From NCBI GenBank assembly GCA_951230915.1, contig OX579633.1:19936574-20000573 (forward strand): a DNA stretch of 64,000 nucleotides. The letters run 5' to 3'. This DNA comes from Antitrichia curtipendula. Its lineage: Eukaryota; Streptophyta; Bryopsida; Hypnales; Leucodontaceae. This document shows positions 10,401 through 23,602 of the stretch, one piece after another. Numbering within the stretch: the stretch's first letter is position 1; the number at the start of each line of letters is the position of its first letter. The notes under the pieces are model-generated. The model searched no databases. It saw nothing but the letters and a program-made list of their open reading frames with translations, and had not been told where the DNA came from. The translations under genes were made by a program, and so were the position numbers.

Positions 10401-12120
10401 AGTACTGGCTGTACAGGCGTAATGAAACCACCGCGAGAGACCAAAAGCGCCATGGCAACCGTAGAACTGAAATCACCTCCTGTAGTTGCAAGGATTGCAA
10501 GAATTGGGAATGTACTTTCGGTATCTCTCTCCCATTTGTTTATTGGTTTTCAGGTACACAACCCAAAAGCAAGCGCCACGTGCTTCCAAATGTTGACGAG
10601 GTGCATCACTCACAGAAAAAGATGTTAAAATAAATCGAAGACTGACTGACACACGTACTTCAGTTCATATCAAAGCTAGAAATGATTTAAAGACTAAAAA
10701 CCTTCGACCTTTCACAAGCTAAGGTAGACCTGATCAGTGACCCAATTCCCAACCTACATGTGCAGTTATTTCCAATCACATTTTCTGAAGCTTGGAATGG
10801 TGGGTTTTTTTAAATAGTCAAGGTTGGAACTAATAAGTTCATGACACATGTCCCAAAACAGTGAGGAAAGAAAGTAGGAAGTAATGAGTAAAAAATTAGT
10901 TCTTGAATGATCGGAATTGGAAGAATCTAGACATTGGCTATGGGTCCAGCACACTTTTTTCCTCCCAAAATTCATAGTAATTTCACTTCAAGCGAAAAAA
11001 TTACCCAATTTTTTTTTGCAATCCCCGTCATTTCTATCGATGCACCTCTGGAAATATTTGTTTTTGCCTTGTACTCCATATCATATCTGTAGTTGCTTAT
11101 TCGATAGGGTATGGTGGTTCTACCTTAGCTTTCACATAACTGGAGCCCCAAGAAACAAAATCTTTTGATACGTTGGAATCCTGTCCAGAGCGAGCCTGAT
11201 CCAGGAATTAATACGCAGTGTTTTGAAGACCCAAAAAAAAGAAAAAGAAAAAAGGGGAAGCTGAGCCGAAAAGGGAAGCCATCGTGGCTGGAATGTGCGG
11301 CCGGAATGTGCTACCTGCAATAAACCATCATCATGCATATCCACAGTACACGGATTTTTTTTTTTTCCCTTCTTCTTCTTAGAAACATTATTATTTTTTT
11401 ACACACATTCAGTTTGTTCCGAAATGGAACGAATTCAATTGCGAAGTGTCTGCAGGAATTCTTGCGGTGCTTTCGATGTTGCCAGTGTCGCAGTCTGACT
11501 TTTGGAGAATCATCGGATCGATCTGGATTGCAGGCTCCGTCCAGCTTAGCTTTTCGGGGTACGCCGTCCATCCGTCCGTCGTTCATCGTATCGATTTCTG
11601 TGGTGCCTGGGGCGCCTTGAGTTGAGTTCTCGCACGTCTTGATTGTTGCAGCTTCCGCGTTCGGTGTCCAGATTCCTTTCTCTTCCATTCTCGAATTTGC
11701 GGTTGACAAGACACACACTTTTTCACTAACTTATGTGTTGTTGGAAATATCTTTCCATGATGACATCGATCTTGTTTGAATAATAGTAATAGACTTCTTT
11801 TTTTTGTAGGATTTCAGGTTTTCTTTCCTGGCGTGAAATTATAAACAATCGGTGGTGGTACATTCATTCATTCATTACCAGTAGTGGAGAAATATAAAAA
11901 CTCGCTGTGGGGTTCAGATTGAATGTGTCAAACTCAATCAATGTGTGGTTGCAGGAAAGGGGGTCAACAAGGCACAGGCGCATTATCACAGGCGCATTAT
12001 AAGAAGGTAGTCTGCTCTAAAACCACCCATGTTCTAAAAGCAATCTTGACGCAGAGGTACATTTTGTTTTCTTCAATGTACCACCAGTGTGCATTCTAGG
12101 AAGTGGTCGCTTTCAATGAC
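10401..12120. other. Spacer with no recognisable gene
   Basis: Part of this (about 11400-11700) is less AT-rich, and a minus-strand frame of 135 codons crosses it. That frame has no recognisable domain, no splice context and a low-complexity end, so I do not call a gene. It could be a remnant promoter or exon of a lost gene. Confidence 0.4.
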
Positions 12121-12124
12121 AACT

Positions 12125-12300
12125 GCGTTTCAACTTCAAAAATTTGTAACTAATTCCAAGAAGGTCCAAAAAATATGAAATAACTTGAGTTAGATGCCAA
12201 TTTGATTTTCCTTCCTAAAAAAATTTACTGAAAAATATTTCAAGGAGTTCATATTCCCCCCAAAGGCAATCAGCTCTTAAAATGGTCACTTCAAGAGCAT
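12125..12300 (+). repeat. Dispersed repeat R3, copy 1 of 3
   Basis: A shared series CAACTTCA, TAACTAATTC, CCAAAAAATATGAAA, AGATGCCAA and TTTACTG-AAAATATTTCAA recurs at 34206-34432 (same strand, closer to full length) and at 61036-61270 (inverted). Confidence 0.7.
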
Positions 12301-12450
12301 ACTACCTTATGGTTGGTGTGTAACATCTGAAAACTCTAGAGTATTTTGTGGTTTGTGTGGCACAAGTGATTTCGATCTTCAAAATAATGAAATGTAATGT
12401 GGAGAGAGCCCAGGAATGAGATGATAATGAGGATATTTTAATCTTGTTTG

Positions 12451-12862
12451 ACTATGTCATGGCGGATTTGTCTGTGATGATGGATGACTTTTTGAGTGGA
12501 AAAGAGAAATTTTCATTCAATTGATTTCTTGGGGGAGATTCTTGAATTCCATTGCGGCATATGGTGTCAGAAATTCTGGCCCATTGATATGTTATTGATT
12601 TTTTATTGGGTTGAAAAGGATTTTCAAAATATATAATTCATGTGATGATATAGTTCACACATGGTTGAGAGTTTGTTGGCACAAATTGGAATTTCATATT
12701 TTCAAAACAAACTTTATAAACTAAACTTGATAAAATTTATTTCATTAGTTGGGCTTGAATTTAGAAAGAATGTTAGAGATTGAGATTAAGGGGTGTTTCA
12801 CACTATGTCCGAGGTCCCACTCAATTTGTAGAATCTAACTGTTAAAGAGCTCAAAATTGGGA
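12451..12862 (+). repeat. Long direct repeat, copy 1
   Basis: It begins ACTATGTCATGGCGGATTTG and runs about 410 bp, matching 14095-14512 nearly throughout (for example CCATTGATATGTTATTGA and ATATATAATTCATGTGATGA). The 1.2 kb between the copies is AT-rich without genes. LTR-type ends (TG...CA) are not evident. Confidence 0.8.
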
Positions 12863-14094
12863 CTTGGGGCTTCACACTACTTCCCAAGTCCCACATCACT
12901 CCAAGATGCCTAAGTGGTAGAACTTTGGGGGAGATTTGGCACCAAGAAAGTGGGACCTAGAGGCAAATTTAGCTTTAGCAAAAGTGTAGGTCGACTTCCA
13001 AGTCCCAACTATTTTTTTGAAATATAAAATTAGGAGAGAAACACCATGACAAACACCCTCATTGGCTCTTTTGTTTCATTTTTGTTAAAATTTATCAAAA
13101 TCAAATTTGATGCTAAAAGCACACAAAAAATGAAAAATTGACTTTATGACTCATTTATTGGCCCCCTTATAATTGCTATAAAATATTATACAAGAGACAA
13201 GTTGGGAATTATAGTTGGGATTGTGGACAACCTTCATACTAAGTCCAAAGTTCCACACATGATATTTTTTATTCACCTTCTACAACCCAAGAAAGATAGG
13301 ATTGGGCCTTGAATTGAAACTTAATGAGCGGTATACATTAAAAGTTTATTAATTTAAAATCCTACAAGTGATTCAAATAGAAAGAAGGTTATAATGTACA
13401 CACCAACTTTTATCACCAATGGTAAGAATCAATCCTTGGCGGAGATAAACAATCTCAAATCCTAAAGAACCAAATGTCCAATGAATGATACTTATTTATA
13501 AATAAATTTTGTTTCTAAAAGTTAAAATTCTAACATCTAAAACCTTTGAAATACTAATGTGTGCAATTATACTATAGACTGTAATTGGAGTTGAATAATC
13601 ATTTGAGGAATTGTATATTTTTAACAGAGCAATGAATTAGGCAAATGTCAATGTTTGTGAATATTGTTGAATATTTCTTTCACCATAAAAAATAGTTTCC
13701 TTGAAATTTTGGTGTTTATTTTTGGAATTCTTATATGTTGAGTTTGTTAAGATAGTATTTAAATCAAAATATTTTAAACAATACAATATGTCCAAATAAA
13801 TACAAAACATGTCTGAATCAATAGCGCTTTGCTATTTCATGTCCAAATCAAGCTATTTGAAGCAACTTACAAATCTTGTTGATTTGGGCATTTTTTTTAC
13901 TAGTGAGCCTATAATATTTTTAGATATTTTTGAAACTTGATGAACCTTTATCTGTTAGAAGATAATGTCTTCATATGCTTTAGAAGGAGGTAAAAACAAT
14001 GAACTTCTATTCCTTGTAGTTTCTATCAATGGTTTGTATACTAGGAAATTTATGGTTGACTAAAAGTTACTTATTATAGTGACTTACATGGGAG
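12863..14094. other. AT-rich DNA between two direct repeats
   Basis: No gag or pol homology and no long frame is visible, so the pair is not a recognisable LTR retrotransposon. Near 12785-12910 two copies of TTCACACTA resemble the ends of the 23603-24467 element. Confidence 0.5.
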
Positions 14095-14512
14095 ACTATG
14101 TCATGGTGGATTTATCTATGATGGATGATTTTTTTGACTGAAGAAGAAAAAAATTTCATTCAATATTTCTTGGGAGAGTCTTGAATTCAATTGCCGCATA
14201 TGGTGTTGGAAATTTTGGTCCATTGATATGTTATTGACTTTTTACTAGATTGAAAAGGAGTTTCAAAATATATAATTCATGTGATGATATATAGTCCACA
14301 CATGGTTGAGAGTTTATTTGCACAAATTCAAAATTTCATATTTTCAAATCAGACTTGATAAACTAAACTTCATAAAGTTCATTTCATTAGAATTTGGGTT
14401 CAAAATTAGAAAGAAGGTTAGAGGTAAAAATTCAAGGACGTTTCACACTACATCGTGAGTCTTGAATCCCATTGAATTCTTTAAATCTAATTGGTAAAGA
14501 GTTGAAAATTGG
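14095..14512 (+). repeat. Long direct repeat, copy 2
   Basis: This is the partner of 12451-12862, with scattered substitutions and small gaps. Both copies run to AAGAG-T-AAAATTGG and then diverge. Confidence 0.8.
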
Positions 14513-14568
14513 AACAAACCAAACCATAGTGCAAGAGTATGGTCTATAATCCATTTGGACACTAACCC

Positions 14569-14885
14569 TTGGTGCCCAAATGGGCTTCTAGAACTATGCT
14601 TTCACACTAAAGTTTAATTCCCCAAGACCCCATTTCTACTAGTATGTAGTGAAACAAAGAACACACCTCTTCATCCTGAAATCTGAATTCTTTTAGATGA
14701 AAACCTTGATAATAGGACCACTAGCTTGATGCCTAAATGAGCCTCGGAAAACATGCATACTCTTGCATTAAAGCTTAGTTCCCTAGGACCCATTTTTACT
14801 AGTGCGTAAAAACAAAGAATGCACCTCTTCATCCTAAAATCTGATTTCTGGATGACAACTTTGGTAATAGGGCCACCTCCTTCTA
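14569..14885 (+). repeat. Tandem duplication, 158 bp x 2
   Basis: The word ACCTCTTCATCCT occurs at 14665 and 14823, within two units that share TTTACTAGT, AACAAAGAA and AATCTGA. The second unit ends just before a pyrimidine-rich tract at 14955-15000. Confidence 0.75.
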
Positions 14886-14889
14886 GAAT

Positions 14890-16079
14890 TCTTATTATTT
14901 CTAATAATACGATGGAATTTAGGGTGACCTTCCACATATGGTTGCTGCACTCCATTTTTTCCTTCTTTTTTTTTCTTTTTTTTTTCTTTTTATCCCCCCC
15001 TTCCATGCATGCATTCCAGGGTGCGTCCGCTCCCAATAAAACTCCAAACAAAGCTCGGCTGTATGCCTGCCCTTTTCGCCGGCGATGGAGGAGACCAAAA
15101 GATCCGCAACGAATATGCACACGCCAAACAGACAAACGACCAAACAGTCAAGTGACAAGTGACAAGCCTGCGAGCTGGCCAGAGTGGAACTGCGGAAGAG
15201 CCCTATCGCCGCGCCTCAGTTGTCTCCACGCCCGGACGCGGCCACGGGACACGCAGCTCACATCCACCAGCTAGCTAGCACTCTTCGCAACAACCCAACA
15301 AGCTTCCAATCGAAACCAGTTTTGAGCATTCTCGTCGAAAATCTGGCAAGCAGTCACCATTCCAGCACCTCCTTGTACGTACGTTGCCGCTGAAGCATCA
15401 ATCAATCGATCATTCTCCTGTCTAGAAGAAAGAAGAAAGAATCTGGCTGTCTGGCTGTGTCCCGTAACGGAATTCATGTGGTCGCGGATCCATGTCCTTT
15501 GGTTGGGAATCTCGGTGCATAGATTCTAGGCTAGATGCTCGTGCTAGTCAGTTTCTTGTATACGAGGAAGAAGCTAGTGCCGATCTTTTAAATGTTTGAG
15601 ATCTGAGAATTGAAGTTTGCTGAGTCGTTTGGCGAGTTGAAGTTTAAGTTTGTTGGCTGGCGAGAGAAATCGTTTTGGCGACGGAGTTTTGTGGTGGGAT
15701 TCGGTACTTGTTGCTGGGAGTATCGATTCATCCCCGACTTTCAGTGAGGGTCTAACTGGACGGTCATTGATATCGTCTGCATGTGTCCCGATTTGGGTGT
15801 CCGAAATGAAATGCGCAAGGTTTGGAAATTTTGAAGTTTCGAGAGGATTCAACTTTTGAAGGGTTTGGGTGTGTGAGGTTCGGGACGCATGGACACTGTT
15901 ATGGCACGCCACCAGGGGACGGTGATTCCGATTCCACGAGGTCACCCTTCTGCGAGAAGACGTCGTAGCGAATTGGAGGGTGGACAGGGAATTTGTTAAC
16001 CTTGAGTTTCCGAGTACCTACGTCGCAATTCATCTGCATTCACGCGTGGTCATATCGATCGATCGAGCAGTCGATTGCC
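14890..16079 (+). other. Upstream region and 5' untranslated region of the HAK/KUP gene
   Basis: This stretch is less AT-rich than its surroundings and leads into the ATG at 16080. It includes a long T/C tract (14955-15000) and palindromic ATCGATCGATCG just before the start. A promoter is expected here, but no core element is certain. Short frames on both strands show no known protein. Confidence 0.5.
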
Positions 16080-19000
16080 ATGGATCTGGAGTCCAGAGCA
16101 AGCACTCAGGTGGGTCATTTATTCTGGAAACTTGAAGCTCTAGTTAGTTTCGATGTGTGCCTTTGTGTTCTTGGTGTTGTGGTCGGATTTCATTTAATTC
16201 TGATGGCTATGGCTTTGAAGGTGTAGCCATACAGAACTCGACTGGAAAAACAACGCCAGTGACGGCGTTGAATTTTTTTGGTTCACGAATAGTTACATGT
16301 TGGATTTTGGCAATCAAATCAGTCGTCCATTTCAAGCTGCCCAGGGAACTCTTTGATGTACTGGCATGGCGTTTATAAATTCGTAGAGAGGGTATCTAGC
16401 GGCAATCCATATGTTGCGTTGAATTTGTAATAATGGCGAAATTTCACGAGATTGGCAATCTGCTGCGTCCATCTGGAAACTCAAAGGAGTCACTGATCCA
16501 AGCTCTGAGCACTTGACGCTGTGGAAGTTGCCAGTGTTACGAATTTGCGCATACTTTGTTCAATTTCTTGCTCCTCTAGTTGCAGACAATACCGTTTGAA
16601 CTTCTTCTTCATTGTCCGCTGCTAGTTGGGCTCACTCTGCACAACTCTTGCAGGGATCTGGAAATCGACTGGCGTTGTTCATGCTTGCTTACCAGAGCTT
16701 CGGCGTGGTGTATGGTGATCTGAGCGTGTCCCCGCTCTACGTCTTCCGCAACACGTTTTCCGGAGAGCTTCACGAAAACATGCGCGAGGACGAGATCTTC
16801 GGAGTGCTGTCGCTCATCTTCTGGACGCTCACCTTGGTGCCCGTCGTCAAGTACGCGCTCATCGTCCTCAACGCCGACGACAACGGAGAAGGTCCGTTCA
16901 CCAAAATCTGTTTTTGCAAGAAATTTCTTGAGCTTCCTCCAAATTTCGTTGATGGACTATGAGAATTTGTGTGTTGCAGGGGGCACATTTGCGTTGTATT
17001 CGTTGCTGTGCCGACACGCTAAGCTGAGCTTGATTCTGAACCAGCAAAGCGCGGACACGGAGGTGTCGACGTACAAACTGGTGGAACCGCCGGTCACGCC
17101 GAGAGGAGCGCAAGTAAGGAGACTCCTGGAGAAGTACCAGTTTCTTAGGGGTGGCTTGTTGATCATCGTGTTGCTGGGGACTTGCATGGTGATCGGCGAT
17201 GGCGTGCTCACCCCGTCAATCTCAGGTACAGACGGGAGGCTTCTCCATTCTTGTAATCTCCATTCTTCTAGACTATGGTTGCAAACTTCCTGTAAATTCC
17301 ATCCTTGTAAACTATTGTTGTAAACTCCATTCTTGTAAACTGTTGTCTCCCCTTCCTCAGTTCGAATTTAGTTCAATCCCTGTGCAAATGCTGACCTAAT
17401 TTGTTTGCGTGGATCCCTTTGTTGCAGTATTGTCCGCGATTTCGGGTATATCGGTAGCGGCTCCTCATTTGCACCAGAGTGAGTATAATAAGCTGACCGC
17501 ACTTGCTCAGATCTTGGATTAAAGAAACACACGATGACCTTGTGATCTACTCCACCGGCATGCTCTCAGGTTTGTTGTAATTGGAAATTGTCAGTCGTCA
17601 TGGTCACAGACAGGGTCTACAATTGTTTGCAATCTTCGGGAGTTAAGAGTAACTAATCAATGGATGGCTTGACTGATGAAATGCAGACATTGTGGTGTTA
17701 GTGTCATGCTTCATTCTGGTGCTCCTCTTCGCATTGCAGCACATCGGCACGCGACGCATCTCCTTCCTGTTCGCACCCGTGGTGATCGCCTGGCTCTTTT
17801 GTAATTGCACAATTGGGGTGTACAATCTGGTCACGATTAATCCTGGGATTGTGCGTGCGCTCTCGCCGTATTACATTTACAAGTTTTTTAGGGTGTCAGG
17901 AAAGAAGGGCTTTATCTCTCTGGGTGGGGTGCTCTTGTGCATCACAGGTTGGCTAAATCTCTCACTTCTTGAAACCTAATTTTCGCAATTACTATATATT
18001 AAAACCATAACCATAATACAGTCGAGCATTGAGTGAAAGGCATGGCTTAGTCACGGGGAGCTATGGCTAAATCATATTCTTTTTGCCTCTTGATAACCCT
18101 AGTCTTGTTTCTTGAAGGTTCTGAAGATATGTGTTCTTGGTTGCAGGGTCAGAAGCGATGTATGCCGACTTGGGTCATTTCTCTGCAAATTCTATAAAGG
18201 TGACGCTGCAACCAACCTGGTAGAAAACTGGTTATTTATTGCGAATGTTGGTCTGTAGCATGTACAGAACATTCTAGAGTAGTATACAGAGAAATCTGGA
18301 TTCTACTTTCCAGATTTCCTCTCTTTTCACTATAACATAAAAATATCTGGAGCACTAAAATATTTAGAGCTAGCTCACTTTTGAAGCAATGCATTCTTAT
18401 TTATGCCAGGCTTGCAATCACTGTTAATGAATCCGATTGCAAACATGCTGACCAAGGACTGGATGAAGGGAAGTTAACAATTCCAATGTGAGCCTCACCC
18501 GCTGTAGCAAACATCAAATTGTGCACAGAGGAGTCTGGATTCCTTTGGTTGGCTCGTTGTTTATTGATTGCAAGGGTGTTCAGGGAGCTCCTCAAGAATG
18601 TTCTGTAAATGCAAGATTACATGTTTTTTAAAAGTTATGAAAATCGTGTGATGGTGCAGATGGCTTTCACTTGTGTCGTGTACCCTACTCTGTTGCTGGG
18701 ATACATGGGCCAAGCTGCGTATCTCTCCAAAAACCTCCATAATGTTGACAATGGCTTCTTTCGTTCCATTCCAAGTAGGTCCATCTCCACTGGTGACTTG
18801 TTTTCTGATTTTGAGACAACATGAGATTAGGGTTTGGATCTTAACCCATTGAGCTTGCTGTTTCGCAGAGCCTATATTCTGGCCCGTCTTCCTCATAGGT
18901 GTGTATATTTCTCTCGTGTTCCTTGATGCTTTTGATTGAGGAATTTTATGGATCAAGGTAAGTACATCTCTAAGCTCTGAGCGTATTTACTATTATTAGA

Positions 19001-22000
19001 ATGACAGATTCCAACACACTATGGGTTGATGACCTAAAACTGACAAGAGTTCTTCTATTAAGGTGGTGTATACTCTCCAAATGAATGCGTAAAATTTTAG
19101 GGTGTTGCATTCAGGTTCATGTCTAAATTAGGTATCTTTGAGTTTACCTGATTTTCTGCCTTCAATTACAGCAACTTTGGCATCGATAGTGGGCAGCCAA
19201 GCTGTGATTTCGGCGACGTTTTCGATCATCAAACAATGCCTGGCACTTGGATGCTTTCCTTGGGTCAAGGTGGTGCACACGTCCCGCACCATTCATGGCC
19301 AAATCTACATCCCGGAAATCAACTGGATCATGCTTGTCCTCAGTTTAAGCGTCACGATTGGATTCCAAAGCACCATCGAAATCGGCAACGCTTATGGTAC
19401 AGTTTGCAATGAATCAAAACTGCCTTGTCAAACCAAATTCATTAAAAGTACACGAAATCCTGTGCACTTTTTTTTACCTTATTATCTCATTCTGGCTCAT
19501 TCCCAGTTTAGGATTGTCCCATCATTTCCTATGTAATCCCAGTTCTTCATCATGTGTCCCGAAGACTCCCGCCTCTGAAGTTTGTCACGTGTCTCTTTAG
19601 TCTCTCTCAAGTCTCCCAAGGTTGCCGTAATAAGCAACTCCCTAAACTAGGATCTTTGCCTCCCATTTCACCTTTATAACCTTCAATATTACATCCATTG
19701 TGTTTCTAACATGGAAATTAAAGCTAGAGGAGATAGAGAATTGCCCAACACCCTTTCCCAATATCTGTGCTGATTGTTTTTGAGCTAGAATCGCTAGATG
19801 AGAATTCTCGTTTCATGAGCGCTTTTCAAATGTCGTGTGCACTTTTTATGAACAATTGTAGCTAGAGAGCCTTTAACTTTAGCAAATCCCTAACTGTTGC
19901 CTGATGTTGTATGTGCTGCAGGGATTGCGGTGATAGTAGTGATGTTGGTGACGACGTTTTTGACAACGCTCGTCATAGTGGTGGTCTGGCAACGCAGCAT
20001 CTTAGTGGCGTGCATCTTCTTCATCTTTTTCGGTTCCATTGAAGCACTCTACTTGTCTTCAGCCTTGTTCAAAATCCGGCAAGGAGGTTGGGTGCCGCTT
20101 GTCCTAGCCGGCATCACCATGTCCATCATGTACGTCTGGCACTACGGCACCACCAAGAAGTACGAGTTCGACCTTCAGAACAAGGTGTCCATGAAATGGC
20201 TGCTCACTCTCGGCCCAGGCCTCGGCATCGCTCGCGTTCCTGGCATTGGCTTGATCTACACGGAGCTCGTCACTGGCGTCCCTGCCATCTTCTCCCATTT
20301 TGTCACGAATCTGCCCGCTTTTCATCAAGTCCTGGTCTTCGTTTGCATGAAGTCCGTGCCTGTGCCCTTCGTTCCTCCTCACGAGCGTTACCTTGTTGGC
20401 CGCGTTGGTCCTCGAGAATACCGTATGTACAGGTAACTCTTCGCTCCCATTTCTATCTCTCTACAATTTCTGCCAATATTTTACACTCAAACCTCTTGAT
20501 TATAAACCTTCTATAAACTGACATTCTAGAATATCCTGCGCACTTGCCACACGTCATTGACTCAGGCACACTTGTCTAACAATTAAACTATTTAAAACTA
20601 TGTCAAAGTGGAGAAGTTGGGACCCAGGTGGTAAGATTAAAGAGGTTTGAGTGCATTGAATTCTATCACATTCTAGAGTAGTGTTGACCACGCACGCTTT
20701 TCATGATAGTTGCACCGTATTTAACAGTAACTATACTCGCCTATATAATAGCTAGCTGTGCTACAATATGCTTTCATTGTTGAACTCAAGGATCTGTGCC
20801 AAAGGACTGAGATGTCAGAGACTCGAGGATTCTTCCTTGAATGAATTAGTAGTAGTTGGGTTGCAGCTTCTTTCAAATATGTTATGGCACTGCTACTATC
20901 AGCTTTTTTCTGTCTTTTCCATCTCTTGGCAATGTACTCTGTTTGAGTTACCGGTGGCTGTGCAGATGTGTAGTTAGGTACGGGTACAAGGACGCAACCG
21001 GAAGCGATGACAATGAGTTTGAAAATCAGCTCATATTCAACCTATCTGAGTTTATTCAGACCGAGGGCTCAGCTCCATGGATACCCTCCAGCAGTGACAT
21101 GTCACTGGATGGTCGCATGACGGTCCTGGGGACCCTAGGTGGCAGTTTTCCTTCGAGTGGCTCTCTTAATTCCCTTTCAGAGACTTTCAGCGAGGGGATC
21201 ACGAGAATGAAACCCACCCGCAGCTCCAACAGCCTTCAGGTGAGTCCTCCCTCTTGGCCGGAATTTCTTCCCTTCAAAACATGTGTACCGTCCCTGAAAA
21301 AGGTCTAAGTTTTGTTATAGAGCACCTGGAGGACGCAGCCTTGCATACTGTAGGTTTCTTCCTCTAAGCACCCAAGTTTAATGGTCACCACAAAATTGCA
21401 CAAGTCACCCGGTGGAAAGATGTCCCTTATGGTTTTAGGACTTAGGTAGGACTCTGTCCTGACTTCAAGGTGCTCACAAATCACAAAGCCTACAATGCAG
21501 GTCTGTGATATTTAGAACGTCTGCTGAGTTGTGCAGGTCGTTCGCTCAGGGTCTACTGAAAGTTTACGAAACATGAATCCCTCAGGAATTGATCTCCTTC
21601 AACTTTGGTTATTATGGATACAATAAGATTCTCTAATCTAATTAATGCCCCCTTGAAAATTAGAGCAAGGTGGGTATGCTGGCAGTGTATCCACTGATAT
21701 TTCCTGCTAGGGGTTCTGATCCGATCTGTGAACTCACTCATGTTTGTGCGTTTTGCCGTTTTTGTAGTCCTCGGAGGGCGTGAATTCACCCAACGCTGCG
21801 CGCAAGAGGCAGGTGCAGTTTGACGTTCCCTTGGAGGATGGGGGGGACGCTGAAATGCGGAAGGAGCTTACCGACATCGTGGAGGCCAAGGAAGCCGGTG
21901 TAGCGTACGTGTTGGGCCACTCGTATGTGAAGGTGAAGAAGTCTTCCCCGTGGCTCAAGAGGTTGGCCATCAACTATGTCTACACTTTCCTGCAACGGAA

Positions 22001-22076
22001 CTGCCGTGAGCCAGCCATAGCACTTCACATCCCACACACCAGCCTCATTGAGGTCGGCATGGTGTACTACGTGTAG
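16080..22076 (+). CDS. HAK: HAK/KUP/KT potassium transporter, 12 exons, 780 aa
   Basis: Exons: 16080-16109, 16654-16891, 16980-17225, 17428-17478, 17687-17947, 18147-18199, 18660-18774, 18869-18898, 19172-19396, 19922-20432, 20966-21239, 21768-22076. All introns are GT-AG and phase is kept to the stop, giving 780 residues, a normal length for the family. It is a multi-pass membrane protein moving K+ into the cell or across an internal membrane, probably with H+. Signatures: [13 protein letters not shown] (residues 27-39), [16 protein letters not shown] (88-103), [14 protein letters not shown] (end of exon 3), [13 protein letters not shown] (276-288), YMGQAAYLS (exon 7), a [14 protein letters not shown] helix (exon 9), and a cytosolic tail ending [13 protein letters not shown]. 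Exon 1 encodes only [10 protein letters not shown], as is common for this family. Which subfamily and which membrane cannot be read from sequence alone. Intron 10 carries a small MITE. Confidence 0.95.
20484..20653. mobile_element. MITE inside HAK/KUP intron 10, pogo/Emigrant-like (170 bp)
   Basis: The left end CACTCAAACCTCTTGATTAT is matched by AAAGAGGTTTGAGTG at the right. A TA duplication is not exact (TA on the left, CA on the right). The internal word GACATTCTAGAATATC-TGC recurs at 52490-52520. Plant pogo-related MITEs have AAACCTCTATA-type ends, hence the tentative class. Confidence 0.5.
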
Positions 22077-23599
22077 ACAAGGTGAAATCTCACTGTACCC
22101 TAAACCCTAAAACACATATCAACTGCTGTTCGTCTTGCTTTGGAGGAATACTGTATTTCGACAATCAACATGACGATGAGACAGTCGTGTTGATTGTACA
22201 GTACATATGTAGCTGCAACAGGTTAATTAGTGAGGTTAGCTCTTGAAGTTTAACATTACCTTGCATTGAAATTTACACAACTGATCGTTCATTACAAGAC
22301 CCTCTTGCAATAATACAACCGATGGAGAAGCTCAAGTGAATTTCATTTCAACTTGTGCCGAGTGCTTCAGTGCATGGATTATGTTTTATCTTTAGTTCTT
22401 GGAATTACAGGGTCAGTCAGTACAAGTATCAAGTGGAAAAGAAATCCTCAAATAACTTCGAGTTTGCCTGGGTTAGGTCACATTGAATAGCGACTGTACC
22501 TCCATACCCTTGATTGTGTATTGCTGAACAAGATGAAACCGTTCAATTTGTTTCCAGAAATGTGAAAGTACAGTTTCAATTCTTTTTTTATTTTTGGACC
22601 CAAATAAAACGCGATTTCTTTGTACAGTTTCAATTTGGAAATAATATCCCACCTTTCCCCATGATTCATGATGTTATTTCTCATTCTTGGGCAATTCATT
22701 CACATAAAGGTATACACACCTAAAGTTGCCACTTTCTTTGCTCTAGATAGCTTGGTGGTCAAAATGATGAAAATTTGATGTGAAATTTTTCAACCTCCTC
22801 GAAAGAAACCTCACTCAAGTCATTTTGTATTTTTCCGACATACACAATTATTTATGAATTTTCAAAGTTGAAAGCATAGGATACCTATTCATGCCACTAG
22901 ACTCCCCTTAAACAACTACCCTTGAAATAAAAGATGCTTCAACTCCCATGGGTTGTTCTAAAGAGCTTGTGGTGGTTTTGGAAGATGTAGTGGCTTAGTT
23001 GTCGTCACCCTTCTTTGCTCCTTCCAAGAGACCTAATAAATGACGCAAAACAAACTGTGACAGAATTGTGTGTCTCTACCTAAGCAAATCTGTAATATGT
23101 TCCCAAATCATTGTCTCCCTTACTTCTTGTTCCTTTTATAACCCCTTTATGTATCCATTTCCATATGATTGACATTAGTTCAAAGCCCAATGTTACAATA
23201 AGAATCCAAATCCATCGTTTTCATCAAACCAAATGTTTATATAAAATTTGCATATTCATTTGCAATCTTGTAATTCAAAATATATCAAAGAGCCAACAGG
23301 GGAGTTGTTCAAGAGTTGAAGCATGATTAGAAAGCTAACCAATAATACACAAGTCACGTAAAATATGCAATGCTCATTTTTATCCTCATGGTGAAGCATG
23401 CAAGCTTACAAATGTTATTTATGCGAGTAATGTGAGCACAAGGTTCACAGTTCAATTTGCATCACTTTGGAAAAATGAATTGAGATAGCACAATTCCAAT
23501 TCCAAAATGCAAAGCTACAAATTTCTTTTAGAAGAGTAAGACTCACTTTCAGCACATTTGTTGGCTCTCGATTGAAGGGGAGGAAGCTTGACATAGACA
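22077..23599. other. 3' side of HAK/KUP gene and spacer
   Basis: The first few hundred bases are the likely 3' untranslated region. The rest is AT-rich with no gene recognised. Confidence 0.5.
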
Positions 23600-23602
23600 T
23601 AA

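Noticed and set aside
10137..10628. Plus-strand frame of 163 codons
   Set aside because: Coincides with a repeat that also occurs at 8987-9264 with stops, so it is not conserved coding.
11311..11718. Minus-strand frame of 135 codons
   Set aside because: Ends in low-complexity basic sequence from an AT-rich tract, no domain, no exon chain.
12451..14512. LTR retrotransposon suggested by a pair of direct repeats of about 415 bp
   Set aside because: No TG...CA ends, primer binding site or gag/pol frame between them; kept as a plain duplication.
17199..17399. Frame reading on from HAK/KUP exon 3 into the intron
   Set aside because: The conserved family sequence stops at the GT at 17226 and resumes at 17428, so it is intron.
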